Shown: in pieces, positions 45,878-56,100 of the stretch
Position numbering within the stretch: the stretch's first letter is position 1
Layout: each line of letters starts with the position of its first letter
Assembly (NCBI GenBank): GCA_024639455.1
Contig: JAHEIH010000002.1
Location: 1-64,000, forward strand
Reading direction: 5' to 3'
Source of the DNA: Cellvibrionales bacterium
GTDB taxonomy: Bacteria > Pseudomonadota > Gammaproteobacteria > Pseudomonadales > JAHEIH01
Length of the DNA: 64,000 nucleotides
Made by a program: the position numbers and the translations under genes
Notes under the pieces: model-generated
The model's input: the letters and a program-made list of their open reading frames with translations, nothing else
Told to the model about the DNA's origin: nothing
Database searches by the model: none

Positions 45878-48106
45878 GTGGGGCAAGACTTCAATAAAAT
45901 GAAACAGTCGACCAAAAGCATCTTTATAGGTTTGGCCGTGCTGATGGTCATCATGCTGAGGATCGAATGGCTGCAGGTTAATCGCCAAGTGAGTTTCATT
46001 AATAGCGAACAGTCCGGTTTAGTGCTACTTGAACCAACGACGCAGTTACTGGTGGCGCTAGGCGAATACCGCGGCATCTGCACCGCTCAACTTGCTGGCG
46101 ATAGCGGTTTTTCAAGCCAGTGCCAACAGCGCCGACAAGTCGTTGAAAAGTATTTGAGTGCCATTGATGAATCCGATCTAGCACCGTTCCGTGCCGATGG
46201 CGAATGGCGCCGTTTGCAGATGTTGTGGAGTCTGCAAAACAAGGCGCGAGATGCGATCAATTATACTGAGCTGTTCGAAGAACTTACCCGTGGCATTGGA
46301 CTAGTCATGGCGATTAACCAAAAAATTTATGCCTTTTCCAATTTGAAACTAGACGGCGAGTTGCTGGCTTACAATTACGCTAAGCTACGTGCAGTGACGA
46401 TCCCTGAGTTACAAGAATCACTCGGCCAGATGCGTGGTCGCGGCACCAGTATCATGGTGCGCGGTAGTCTCGATAGTGAACAGAATAACGCCTTAATTCG
46501 CGGTCAAGCGATGATTGTTCATCAATTAAATACGTTGTTGGACATGCGCCAAGAACTGACGGTAAGTGGTGATATCCCCAGTGAAATTCAGTTGGCGCTT
46601 ACCAAGTCCATCGAGCAGATTCAGTACTTCTTGGAAATTAACGTTGAGGTACTGTCACGCCAAGATCGCCTAAGTAGAGATGGTGCTGAGCTGTTTTTTA
46701 GTGCAGGTACCCAACCTATTTTATTATTGCAGTCGCTGTCGCAACTGTTGCAGGGTGAGTTAGAGAGCATCTTGCAACAGCGTCAAAACAACGGCTACGT
46801 AATGTTAATATTTACCACTTTTTGTGCGGTCGTCATTTTCGGTGTCATGTGGTTTTTATATCGTCGCACCAGCATGGCGATTGAGGCTATGGATGAAAGC
46901 GAGCATCGCTACCGAGATGCCAATGATGCCAAGACCCAGTTTTTGTCGAATATGAGCCACGAGCTGCGCACCCCATTGAACGGTATTTACGGGGCGTTGC
47001 AGATATTAGACGGCGACAATGAACAGCCCCGCCATTTACAGAAGCTGACGCGAATCGCCTTAGAGTCGACTGAAATGTTGACGTCGTTGATTGGCAATAT
47101 CCTCGATTTGGCCAAGATTGAGCAGCGCGAGGTACATCTAGATCCCGAACCCTTCATGATCAACGATATGTTGGAAGCCTATTTGCCGACCTTTCGCACC
47201 TTGGCGGATAAAAATGACACCGAGTTCACCTTTGTCATTGACCCGGATTGTCACCTGTATTGGCAGGGCGACAAATTGCGCATTATGCAAATCATCAATA
47301 ATGTTGTGGGTAATGCGATCAAGTTTTCACCCAAGGCCAGTGTGGCTTTTACTGCCTCTTCGCACGACAACGTTTTGCGCTTTGAGGTGCGTGATACCGG
47401 CATTGGCATGGATCAGAAGACCATCGATACCTTGTACGAACGCTTTAGCCAAGGAGATAAGGGGCGCCCCCGCGAATTTCAGGGCAGCGGTCTCGGTATG
47501 GCGATCTGTAAAGAACTGTTGGATATGATGGGCGGCACCATCGAGGTGCATAGTCAGATTGGCCGGGGTAGCGAGTTCATTATCGAGATGCCGCTGGAGT
47601 CGCTTAGTATGCCAATAAAGCCTGAAGTGGCTATTCTGCAGGCGATGGCGGACTTGGATGAAGATGATCTACACGAGGCGCAAGACTGGCGTGAGAGCCA
47701 TGTGCTGTTAGTGGATGATGCCATGACCAATCTATTTGTATTGGAGGCCATGATGGCTACCATGGTGAAGCAGGTCAGTATTGCTAGCAGTGGCTTCGAG
47801 GCCTTAGAAATTATCAATCACACCCACGTTGATATGTTGGTCAGCGATATCAGCATGCCGGGTATGGATGGTATGCAGCTGCTCAAGCGAGTGAGAGCGT
47901 ACCAACCACATATCCCAGCCGTGGCGCTATCGGGTAATGTGTTGAAGGAAGATATTTTGGCCTACCGCCAGGCCGGCTTTGATGAAGTGCTGTCTAAGCC
48001 TGTGCAGAAGCGTGATTTGCAATCGGCCATGGAAAAGTCCTTCATTCTCCGCCAGGCTGAGCGCAATGGCGACCTGCCTGCATCGGACAACCTTACTGTC
48101 CACTAG
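45878..48106 (+). CDS. Hybrid sensor histidine kinase with periplasmic four-helix sensor
   Basis: This inner-membrane protein of about 742 aa has a membrane helix near residues 15-30 and a helical periplasmic sensor region (about 35-300) that resembles nitrate/small-ligand four-helix sensors; this part is inference. A second helix lies near 308-328. The histidine kinase core carries phospho-acceptor His361 in MSHELRTPLNGI, with the ATP-binding domain in VGNAIKFS, DTGIGM and GSGLGMAIC. The receiver has Asp657 in VSDISMPGMDGM. No separate DNA-binding partner is adjacent. The start could be GTG 45878 or ATG 45899. It is followed by a bidirectional terminator. Confidence 0.85.
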   Translation: MGQDFNKMKQSTKSIFIGLAVLMVIMLRIEWLQVNRQVSFINSEQSGLVLLEPTTQLLVALGEYRGICTAQLAGDSGFSSQCQQRRQVVEKYLSAIDESDLAPFRADGEWRRLQMLWSLQNKARDAINYTELFEELTRGIGLVMAINQKIYAFSNLKLDGELLAYNYAKLRAVTIPELQESLGQMRGRGTSIMVRGSLDSEQNNALIRGQAMIVHQLNTLLDMRQELTVSGDIPSEIQLALTKSIEQIQYFLEINVEVLSRQDRLSRDGAELFFSAGTQPILLLQSLSQLLQGELESILQQRQNNGYVMLIFTTFCAVVIFGVMWFLYRRTSMAIEAMDESEHRYRDANDAKTQFLSNMSHELRTPLNGIYGALQILDGDNEQPRHLQKLTRIALESTEMLTSLIGNILDLAKIEQREVHLDPEPFMINDMLEAYLPTFRTLADKNDTEFTFVIDPDCHLYWQGDKLRIMQIINNVVGNAIKFSPKASVAFTASSHDNVLRFEVRDTGIGMDQKTIDTLYERFSQGDKGRPREFQGSGLGMAICKELLDMMGGTIEVHSQIGRGSEFIIEMPLESLSMPIKPEVAILQAMADLDEDDLHEAQDWRESHVLLVDDAMTNLFVLEAMMATMVKQVSIASSGFEALEIINHTHVDMLVSDISMPGMDGMQLLKRVRAYQPHIPAVALSGNVLKEDILAYRQAGFDEVLSKPVQKRDLQSAMEKSFILRQAERNGDLPASDNLTVH

Positions 48107-48129
48107 GTGGGTAAGTCGCTGAAAATTAC

Positions 48130-48166
48130 AAAAAAACCGAGCCTAGTGAACAGTCTCGGTTTTTTT
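48130..48166. terminator. Bidirectional terminator between the hybrid kinase and the LRR gene
   Basis: AAAAAAACCGAG (48130-48141) and CTCGGTTTTTTT (48155-48166) pair around a 13-base loop, with A and T tails on both sides, so it can stop transcription from either convergent gene. Confidence 0.9.
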
Positions 48167-48184
48167 AACGCTAAACGTTTGTCC

Positions 48185-49672
48185 TTATCCCGCGCAGTGA
48201 TCCGGCAAGACAACTTCAAGGTCGGGCAGGGCCGCTTGCACTGTACTAATGGACGCACAGTCGACACTCGCGGCACCGGTCAGAATTAAGCTGTCGAGTA
48301 AGGTCAAATCGGCCAGTGCTGAGACATCAGTGACAGCGGTGTTGCTCAGATCGAGCGTTTTCAGATTAGCATTGTCAACCAGTGCTGTTACGTCGGTCAC
48401 CGCGCTACCGTCCGCCTCCAAGATGGTGAGAATGCCAAGGTCTGCAAGGGCAGTTAAATCACTGCTCGCGGTGTTGTTAATGATCAATGTCTTGAGAAGG
48501 GTTAAACCCGCAATACCGTTAAAGTCGCTGACGTTGGTGCCATCAATAGAGAGATAGTTCAATGCTGACATGTCGGCCAAGGCAGTAAGATCGCCCACCG
48601 GATTATTCGACAAGCCTAGTGTCACCAAACTGGTGTTGCCGGCAATGGCAGAAATATCGGAAATATTATTGTTGCTCAAATTGAGCAACAATAAAGAGGT
48701 GAGCTCTTGCAGGGCGCTGATATCGGCGATGCTATTATCACCGAGCAGTAATTGGCGTAGCGAAGCGAGTTCACTTAACACACTGAGATCGGTCAGCTGG
48801 TTGCCAATCAAATCCAAGTAAGTGATCTGGGTTAATTCAGACAAGGCGCTGATGTCGCCCACCATGTTGTTGCGAAGGCTTAAACGCGTCAGATCGACAA
48901 GGGTTGATAAGCTGTTGATATCCAAGATGGCGTTGTTGTCGGCATCAAGGTTTACAAGACTCACCAAACTGGCCAAAGGTGATACATCGCTCACGCTGTT
49001 GTTGTTGAAGCTAATTGCGCCCAGCGCGGTGGCATCGGCTAATGGGCTAAGATCGGTCACTGAGTTGTCATCGAAAGAAAGGACGGCCAATACGGTTTTC
49101 CCTGCTAGCGCGCTGATGTCAGTGACTTGGTTGTCTTTCATTTGCACGATCTCGAGCAAGCTTAAGCCTGCCAATGGGCTGATATCGGTCAAGCCTAAGC
49201 CGTCTATATACAGTGCACTGAGCTGGGTCATGTTGCTCACTACTGAAATGTCGGTGACCTGGCTGTTTTCGACATTGAGAAATTCCAGTGCCGTAAAGCC
49301 GCTCAAGGCAGAAATGTCACTCACAGGGTTAGTGCCCAAGTGCAGCGCAGTGATTTGTGTCATACCGGTGAGCGGCGTGATATCGGTAATGCTGTTGTTT
49401 TCAACGTTGAGCGAGGTAAGGCCGGTTAAGCTATCAATGCCCTCTAAAGAGCTAACGCTTTTGTTATTACAAGTCAGGCTGGTGATATCACTGATATTTT
49501 CATATTGATAAACAATAGCAATGTTGGTGAGACAGGTATTGAGTGCTTCGTCGCTAACCTCAAACACCAAGTCGGTGGTGGTCGGCAAAAGATAGGGGTT
49601 GGTGGCACCGCCAGAACAAGCCGCGAGGACAGTAAATGTAGCGGCCAGAACAGCTGAGCGAAATAGGGTCAT
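48185..49672 (-). CDS. Leucine-rich-repeat lipoprotein
   Basis: This cell-envelope protein of about 495 aa has a lipoprotein signal (LAATFTVLAAC). Roughly 18-19 tandem leucine-rich repeats of 22 residues follow, each of the form LxxLxLxxNxVTDISALAxLT. This is the internalin-like SDS22 subtype that forms a curved, protein-binding surface. The N-terminal cap holds a Cys pair (NTCLTN and SLTCNNK), and the C-terminal cap another (DCASIS and DHC), probably disulphides. A role in adhesion or outer-membrane protein binding is likely, but no partner is known. The ATG at 49670-49672 has GGAA 7 bases upstream; in-frame ATGs at 49678 and 49684 exist. Confidence 0.82.
   Translation of the reverse strand: MTLFRSAVLAATFTVLAACSGGATNPYLLPTTTDLVFEVSDEALNTCLTNIAIVYQYENISDITSLTCNNKSVSSLEGIDSLTGLTSLNVENNSITDITPLTGMTQITALHLGTNPVSDISALSGFTALEFLNVENSQVTDISVVSNMTQLSALYIDGLGLTDISPLAGLSLLEIVQMKDNQVTDISALAGKTVLAVLSFDDNSVTDLSPLADATALGAISFNNNSVSDVSPLASLVSLVNLDADNNAILDINSLSTLVDLTRLSLRNNMVGDISALSELTQITYLDLIGNQLTDLSVLSELASLRQLLLGDNSIADISALQELTSLLLLNLSNNNISDISAIAGNTSLVTLGLSNNPVGDLTALADMSALNYLSIDGTNVSDFNGIAGLTLLKTLIINNTASSDLTALADLGILTILEADGSAVTDVTALVDNANLKTLDLSNTAVTDVSALADLTLLDSLILTGAASVDCASISTVQAALPDLEVVLPDHCAG
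48260..49500 (-). repeat. Tandem 66-bp leucine-rich repeat array within the LRR gene
   Basis: About 18-19 coding repeats of 66 bases (22 codons) show the recurring N-x-V/I-T/S-D-I/L-S core. The DNA copies have diverged, so this is protein-level periodicity rather than a fresh DNA repeat. Boundaries are approximate. Confidence 0.7.
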
Positions 49673-49889
49673 GTGCATTTCCATGGGTCGATTGTGATCG
49701 AGAAGAGAGGCATTGTGCCGTGATTCTGCCCGAGAAAAAAGCCCTATTTTAGGCGCTACGCGCCTGCCTAGCAATGTGACCCAACAACGATGCCTACGAA
49801 TGCATAGCGCTATTGAGCTGCTAGTGTTTCGCAGGTGATGTTAAAGCGGTTATTATCTCAGGTTAAATAACGATAGCAGGGAGACATGA

Positions 49890-51989
49890 ATGTTCACCAA
49901 GAAGACGAAAATCATCGCGTTACTGGCCTCTGCTGGCCTATTGCTCAGCGCCTGTGACAAGCTCGAGCAAGCGGCGGCGCCCGCCGTGCCAGAAATAGTT
50001 GAAAGCGTGCCTACCAGCAGTGATCTCTATGGCGACTATCTGAACCGTCCGGTCACCGATGATATTTTTTACTTCGTGCTTCCCGACCGCTTTGAAAATG
50101 GCGATCCCAGCAACGATGAGGGCTCTACCACGCTGGTCGAATCGCGCGGGGGTTTTGACCCTACCGATAAAGGCTACTACCACGGCGGAGATCTCGCCGG
50201 TCTGACAGCAAAATTGGACTACCTGCAAGAGATGGGTGTCACCGCGGTATGGCTGACCCCCATTTTGCGCAACCAGGCCGTGCAGGGTGACAGCTCGGGT
50301 TACCACGGATACTGGATCTTAGATTTCACCCAGATCGACCCGCACCTGGGCAGTAACGCCGAGTTGAATAAGTTAATTGATACCGCACATAGCAAGGGCA
50401 TGAAGGTATTTTTTGACATCATTGTTAACCACACTGCCGATGTGATTAGCTACCGTGAATGCCATAACGAAGACGGCTCATTCCGCGACCCGGAATCGGT
50501 GTTGTGCCCTTTCAAGACTTACGACCACATCACGTCCGGTGACACCTACTCCCCCTTCGTTGCCAAGGGCCGTGAACACTTGAAAACCCCCGCTTGGCTG
50601 AATGACCCGCAGTACTATAACAACCGTGGCGACAGCGTGTGGGTGGGTGAGAGTGTCATTACCGGTGATTTTGTCGGCCTTGATGATTTAAACACGACCC
50701 ACCCGCGGGTGGTGCAGGGCATGATCGACATTTATAAGGATATTATTACCGAGTTTAAACCCGACGGCTTCCGCATTGATACCGTAAAGCACGTTGAAAT
50801 GTCCTTCTGGGAACAGTTTGACCCCGAAATTATGGCGCACGCTAAAAGCTTAGGGATTCCTCAATTCCACATTTTTGGTGAAGTAGCCCAAGGCGATGCC
50901 GCCTTTTTGAGCCGCTACTCTACGATCGGCAAGATGCCTGCGACACTCGATTTTCAACACTTTTATACCGGCATCGACGTTTTCGCTAAGGGCGCTAGCC
51001 CGCAAAAATTAGTGCAGCTGGTTAACGATGACGACTACTACCGCGACCACGACAGCGACGCCAAACTGAAGTTTACCTTCATGAGTAACCATGATAATGG
51101 CCGTTTTGGTTACTTCCTCAACACCGAGCAGCCCGATAGCAGCGAACAAGAAAAGCTGCAGCGCTCGTTACTAAGCCACGCCTATATGTACTTCTCGATG
51201 GGCGTACCAGTCGTGTTTTATGGTGATGAACAGGGCTTTACCGGCGATGGCAACGACAAGGATGCCCGCGAAAATATGATGCCGTCGCTGGTCGCGAGCT
51301 ATAACGACAACAACCTGCTGGGCACCGATGCGACTACCGCCGAGGATAACTTCGACCAAGACCACCCGATCTACCGCGCCCTGAGCGACTACGCTGATGT
51401 GTACAAGGCACATCCTCCCCTGCGTCGTGGGTCGCAGTACCTGCGCTACGCGAGCCAAAAAGCCGGTTTTTTTGCCTTTTCACGCGTGATGCCCGAGTCG
51501 CGAGAGGAGTACTTAGTGGTCTTTAATACTTCGACACAAAACCAATGGCAATCGTTGTTGGCCACTGCCGATCGTTACGAGCCAATCTTTGGTGCCGACG
51601 AGTCTTTGCAAGCAGAGGATGGCAAGGTCACTGTGGCGCTCGAGGGATTAAGTTTTGCCATTTACCGCGCAACTAGCGCGGCACCGACGGTTGAGGATTT
51701 GAGTATCCGTGTGGCCAGGGCCCGCAACGATGTTCGCTCGCCGTCTTTTGTGGCAATCGACTACACCACCGTGGCGGAAGATGACTACGCACTGCCGTTG
51801 TTGAGCGTAACGACCGAAGTGCAGACAGCTGACGGCCAGTTCGAATTGGTGGCGGTGGATGATAATGCGCCGTTTACGGCCAAATTACGGCGTAGTAAAT
51901 TGGTCGACGAAAAGGCGACATTACGCGTTACAGTTGATAACCATGCGGGTCAAACCTCAGTAAAGACCTTCGATATCGACGTTCGTTAA
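49890..51989 (+). CDS. GH13 family alpha-amylase lipoprotein
   Basis: This 699-aa surface or periplasmic lipoprotein (signal ending AGLLLSAC) is a glycoside hydrolase family 13 enzyme that splits alpha-1,4-glucans. The barrel holds FYFVLPDRFENGDPSND, then FFDIIVNHTADV. The nucleophile Asp297 is in GFRIDTVKHV, the acid/base Glu331 in FGEVAQGD, and the transition-state Asp402 in FMSNHDNGRF. An extra C-terminal beta-sandwich region (about 600-699) follows. It may feed maltodextrins to import systems elsewhere. It starts at ATG 49890 after AGGGAGAC and ends at a good terminator. Confidence 0.93.
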   Translation: MFTKKTKIIALLASAGLLLSACDKLEQAAAPAVPEIVESVPTSSDLYGDYLNRPVTDDIFYFVLPDRFENGDPSNDEGSTTLVESRGGFDPTDKGYYHGGDLAGLTAKLDYLQEMGVTAVWLTPILRNQAVQGDSSGYHGYWILDFTQIDPHLGSNAELNKLIDTAHSKGMKVFFDIIVNHTADVISYRECHNEDGSFRDPESVLCPFKTYDHITSGDTYSPFVAKGREHLKTPAWLNDPQYYNNRGDSVWVGESVITGDFVGLDDLNTTHPRVVQGMIDIYKDIITEFKPDGFRIDTVKHVEMSFWEQFDPEIMAHAKSLGIPQFHIFGEVAQGDAAFLSRYSTIGKMPATLDFQHFYTGIDVFAKGASPQKLVQLVNDDDYYRDHDSDAKLKFTFMSNHDNGRFGYFLNTEQPDSSEQEKLQRSLLSHAYMYFSMGVPVVFYGDEQGFTGDGNDKDARENMMPSLVASYNDNNLLGTDATTAEDNFDQDHPIYRALSDYADVYKAHPPLRRGSQYLRYASQKAGFFAFSRVMPESREEYLVVFNTSTQNQWQSLLATADRYEPIFGADESLQAEDGKVTVALEGLSFAIYRATSAAPTVEDLSIRVARARNDVRSPSFVAIDYTTVAEDDYALPLLSVTTEVQTADGQFELVAVDDNAPFTAKLRRSKLVDEKATLRVTVDNHAGQTSVKTFDIDVR

Positions 51990-52000
51990 GTTCCAAGCCC

Positions 52001-52025
52001 AAGGCGCCTGCGGGGCGCCTTTTTT
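52001..52025 (+). terminator. Terminator after the amylase gene
   Basis: AAGGCGCC (52001-52008) pairs with GGCGCCTT (52014-52021) around a TGCGG loop and is followed by T's. It may also help terminate dinB from the other side. Confidence 0.9.
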
Positions 52026-52032
52026 GTGCGCG

Positions 52033-53100
52033 CTATTGGAATAATGAGAGCTGTAAATCGCTATCGGCTGGGTCATCTGCTAAGCGCACGCCTAAGCCAA
52101 GTAGTCTTACGGGAAGCGCTTTCCTAGCCAGCGCTTCCTGCATTAATAAACGGTAGTCTTCCTCGCTAGGTCGACTACCCGCCCGCTCTACCGTGGTGCT
52201 GGTAAAGTCGGCAAATTTCACTTTTACAAACGCGCCCTTAATGCCGTATTCGTCTTTGAGTCGGTCAAGGCGTCGTTGCAGGTCTTGCATTAATTCGGGA
52301 ATCTTGGCTTCGCAATCAGGGCCATTAACCAAGTCCTCGGCGTAGGTGTGTTCGCAGCTGACGCTTTTTCTTACCCGTTCAGTATTCACCGGGCGTTGAT
52401 CGATGCCGTGGGCGTAGTCGAACAAACGTTGCGCAAAGTCGCCAAAATGCTGTTGTAGCAATTCAAGCCCCGCGCTGCGTACATCCATACAGGTGTTGAT
52501 GCCGAGGTCGTGCAACTTTTGAGCGGTGACCTTGCCAACACCGTGAATTTTGGCCACGGGTAGTTGCAGGACAAATTGCTCCACCTGGTCCGGGCGGATG
52601 ACACAAATACCATTGGGCTTGTTCCAATCGCTGGCGATTTTAGCTAAAAACTTAGAGTTACTGACGCCTGCAGACACGGTGATATCGAGTGCCGCTTCGA
52701 TACGTGCGCGGATGTCCTCTGCAATGAGTGTGGCGCTACCGTTGTATTGCTGGCAGGCAGTCACGTCGAGATAGGCCTCATCGAGCGATAATGGCTCAAT
52801 GAGATCCGTGTAGTCAGAAAATATTTCTCGCATCACCAAAGAGGCTTCTCGGTAGGCTTCAAAACGGGGTTTGACTAAAATGAGTGGCGGGCATTTACGC
52901 AAGGCCAACGCACTGGACATGGCGCTGCGCACACCAAAGGCGCGAGCCTCGTAGTTGCAAGTGGCTATCACTCCGCGTCGGTCACTACTCCCCCCGACCG
53001 CCATGGGGACACCCTTCAAACTGGGGTCATCGCGCATCTCGATCGCAGCAAAAAAGCAATCGGCGTCTATATGAATGATTTTGCGACTGGGACCGTTCAT
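52033..53100 (-). CDS. dinB: DNA polymerase IV
   Basis: DinB is a Y-family polymerase that bypasses DNA lesions and can cause frameshift mutations. The 355-aa protein has the family motifs: IIHIDADCFFAAIE at the N-terminus with a catalytic Asp, LDEAYLDVTAC with the second acidic pair, TVSAGVSNSKFLAKIASDWNKPNG, and a helix-hairpin-helix region GVGKVTAQKL. The C-terminal little finger domain ends DLQLSLFQ, which resembles a beta-clamp-binding motif (QLSLF). No LexA site was seen upstream. It starts at ATG 53098-53100, divergent from a hybrid kinase only about 70 bases away. Confidence 0.95.
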   Translation of the reverse strand: MNGPSRKIIHIDADCFFAAIEMRDDPSLKGVPMAVGGSSDRRGVIATCNYEARAFGVRSAMSSALALRKCPPLILVKPRFEAYREASLVMREIFSDYTDLIEPLSLDEAYLDVTACQQYNGSATLIAEDIRARIEAALDITVSAGVSNSKFLAKIASDWNKPNGICVIRPDQVEQFVLQLPVAKIHGVGKVTAQKLHDLGINTCMDVRSAGLELLQQHFGDFAQRLFDYAHGIDQRPVNTERVRKSVSCEHTYAEDLVNGPDCEAKIPELMQDLQRRLDRLKDEYGIKGAFVKVKFADFTSTTVERAGSRPSEEDYRLLMQEALARKALPVRLLGLGVRLADDPADSDLQLSLFQ

Positions 53101-53169
53101 TTGGCTAGGAATGTTGCATATTGGAATGTGGCATCTTATATTGATTCATTAATCCAACTAGCCTTCTAT

Positions 53170-56100
53170 ATGAATAAATTGTCTTACCCAGAGTGTTACT
53201 TAGCGTCCAACGCAGACCAATCTGGCGAATTAGCACAACATTTTAGCGAGACTATGCTTGAAACACAGGTATGGGTTGTGCGGCTGTTGATTGCTTTTGC
53301 GGCGATAGTCACCGTTTGGCGCATGACACTAGGTTTGCCTGTTTATTCTGCCTCCATAAGGGAGGCTTGGCTAGTTAATGGTGCGGCATTATTTTCCTTA
53401 GTGACCACTTTGCGATGGCGGTCGGTCTATCTCTTACAATACCGTGTTATCCGTCTACTGGGGATGTTCATGCTGTTGGTCGCTGGATTTCACATGGTCG
53501 CGACCTCAGGTTTTGAGCCAATATGGGTGTTAACCTTAATGCTTATTGGTTCCGTCATCTGTGGTGACGAACCCAATCATCCCCTCTCTATTTGGCGTTG
53601 GCTCGGTACTGCGGCGGCGCTCATTACACTGACCATGGCGCTGTATTTTTTCCCCTTGGAGCAGCGCCTTGAACACACCTTATTTTTCAAACGTGTGCAT
53701 ATAAGTATGCTGCTAGTGGTGGCTGTCACCGCGTTCAGTTGGCATTACATTTTCTATCTGCAGTCTTTGATTGGTGTTAACGAAAGACACCAATACCAGT
53801 GGCATGAAAGGTGCGCATTGCTCATAGAGCAGAATGAGTTCGTTAACCCGCTGTTCTTAATTGTATTATTGTCATGCATACTAATGAGTATTTTTTTTAG
53901 TACCTTGTTTTGGTGGCCTGAATCATCGTTTCTTAGAGACCTAATACTCGACAACAGTCCATTGCTACTGTTTACGCTTTGTTTAATGGCGGTTATTTTT
54001 TTGCTTGCCATACGGCCCCAATGGAAGCGTCAAGTAAGCCTTATTGGATTTTGGGTATTAGCCATTAGTGTTGCATTGATGATGTCACGTACTGATGGTC
54101 GTCTCGACAGCATAATATTTATTATCGGTCTCATGATGCTGCAATATATACAGCCACTGTCTAGGCGTTGGTTGGCGATAGCGTTGATCTGTCTGATACT
54201 TGTCGTAGTGTTGAGTTTTAAACATGCGTCAGTATCACTAGAATTTATCGTCATAGGATTTATGAGCTTTAGTTGCTGCGCTTTGTTGTTGGACCGTCTG
54301 CGTCAATTATATAGGCGTCAGTTAAAGGTTTTACAAGCCATTCACTATGCATCGCAGAAGGACCTCATAACAGCGGAAGTGGTTTTATCTGAGGATGCAA
54401 ACTGGTTTAAAGGGTTACAGCATTGGATACTGTTTGCTGTTATCGGCTCAATGTTAATTGTTGCCACAGTATTGTTTTCGTATCACTTCAATATGGACCA
54501 GCAGGCCCGTATCATAAGTAATGACATTACCAATGAAATAAGTTTTGAACTTGATCAATTAGGTTACGAATTCCACCTGCTGGCAACGATTGATGATGTC
54601 AGCCTTATTAAAGGAGCGACCCTCAATCCCGTTTGGTGTGCCCTGTGGCGCGATGATGGAAGCGACATCTTGCAGCGACCTGATTGCCAGTTTACCCCTT
54701 CTAGTTTTAACCTCTCAGTGACGGATTTTAAAACGTACGAGAAGGTATCCTACTGGCTTAATAATGATCGACTTTACTTAGTTTTTAGTGAAAGAAACAT
54801 CAATAACCGGACAATTTTTGCGGCTGTAGACGTCGTGTCTTGGTTGAACAATGGATTTCATCTCATCCCTAATCTTAAAGACTTCAATGTTGTCGCTAGT
54901 TTTTGGCTTCCACATAAGCAACAAGTGTTTTCGATAGATCTTAATACCATGGCGTCGACTAGCTCTTTGATAGTCATAGATAAAATGGATAAGCAGGGGG
55001 TAGAGATTAACGCCTACATTAAACCTGAGGCCGCGCAATTGTTTTACCTAGAGGTGTTGCAATGGATTGTGGTGCTGATGGTCCTTTTGGGGTTGATACG
55101 CCGTTTTTATCTCCATCGACAGCGCATTTTTTTGTTGAATGCCAAATTGCACAATAGCAATCTTGAGCTGGAAACAAACAAAGAGTTACGTCAAGAGCTG
55201 TCGGATGCGCTTTTTCGAACCGAGCAGGCCAATAAAGCTAGGGATAATTTTCTCGGTATGATCGGCCATGAAATTCGCACACCTCTTAACGTTATTATGG
55301 GCATGATTCAGGCTCTGAGCATGAAACAGTTGCCTAGCGATGCTAAACACTTGTTGGAGAATGCCTATAATGGCTCGACCCTATTGCTGAATTTTGTCAA
55401 CGATGTATTAGATTACAACAAAATACGATCGGGACAGTTGTTTTTAGACAATCGTCCCTTTGTATTAGCATCCCTGGTGGATCAATATGTTAATCAATAC
55501 AAAGTGGCGGCGAATGCAAAAGGGCTTAATTTTAAATACAAGTTGCATGGTGATAGCCGTTTAGTATTGTTGGGTGATGATATTCGTCTTGGGCAGGTGC
55601 TGTCGAATCTACTCAATAATGCGGTTAAGTTTACCGATGTGGGGGGGATTATTTTACAGCTGGATATCGTCACTTTAGAAGGTAAGTCTGAATGCACATT
55701 TAAGGTGATTGATACTGGGGTGGGCATCGAACCTGAATTCATGCCACATCTCTTTGAGTCCTTCAAACAATCCGATATGAGTATGAAGCGCAAATATCGT
55801 GGTTCTGGTCTTGGTTTGTCTATCGCAAAAAATCTTGCAGAACAGATGCACGGTCATATCGATGTTGTTTCTAGGGTCGGGCGCGGCAGTACGTTCATTT
55901 TTAAGGCGACGTTTGACCTTGCTGAGGACCAACAGTTCGATGCCTGGCTGAGTGGTATAGATTTTTCAAAACCCGATAAGCGCCACGAGGGAGAGCGCAT
56001 TTTGGTGGTTGATGACGATAGCATTAATCTTGAGGTCATTGCCGAATTGATGGTGCCGTTTGGCGTTGAGGTAGATTGCGCTTCAACCGCTGAGGAGGCT

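Noticed and set aside
48260-49500. CRISPR-like repeat array
   Set aside because: The periodicity is 66 bases with no conserved spacer-repeat structure, and it lies within an intact LRR reading frame.
53071-53169. N-terminal extension of the large hybrid kinase into dinB
   Set aside because: It would overlap the dinB start on the other strand and lacks hydrophobic character; the ATG at 53170 leads into the rest of the protein just as well.
53101-53169. LexA box for dinB
   Set aside because: No CTGT-N8-ACAG or close variant was found in the dinB upstream gap.
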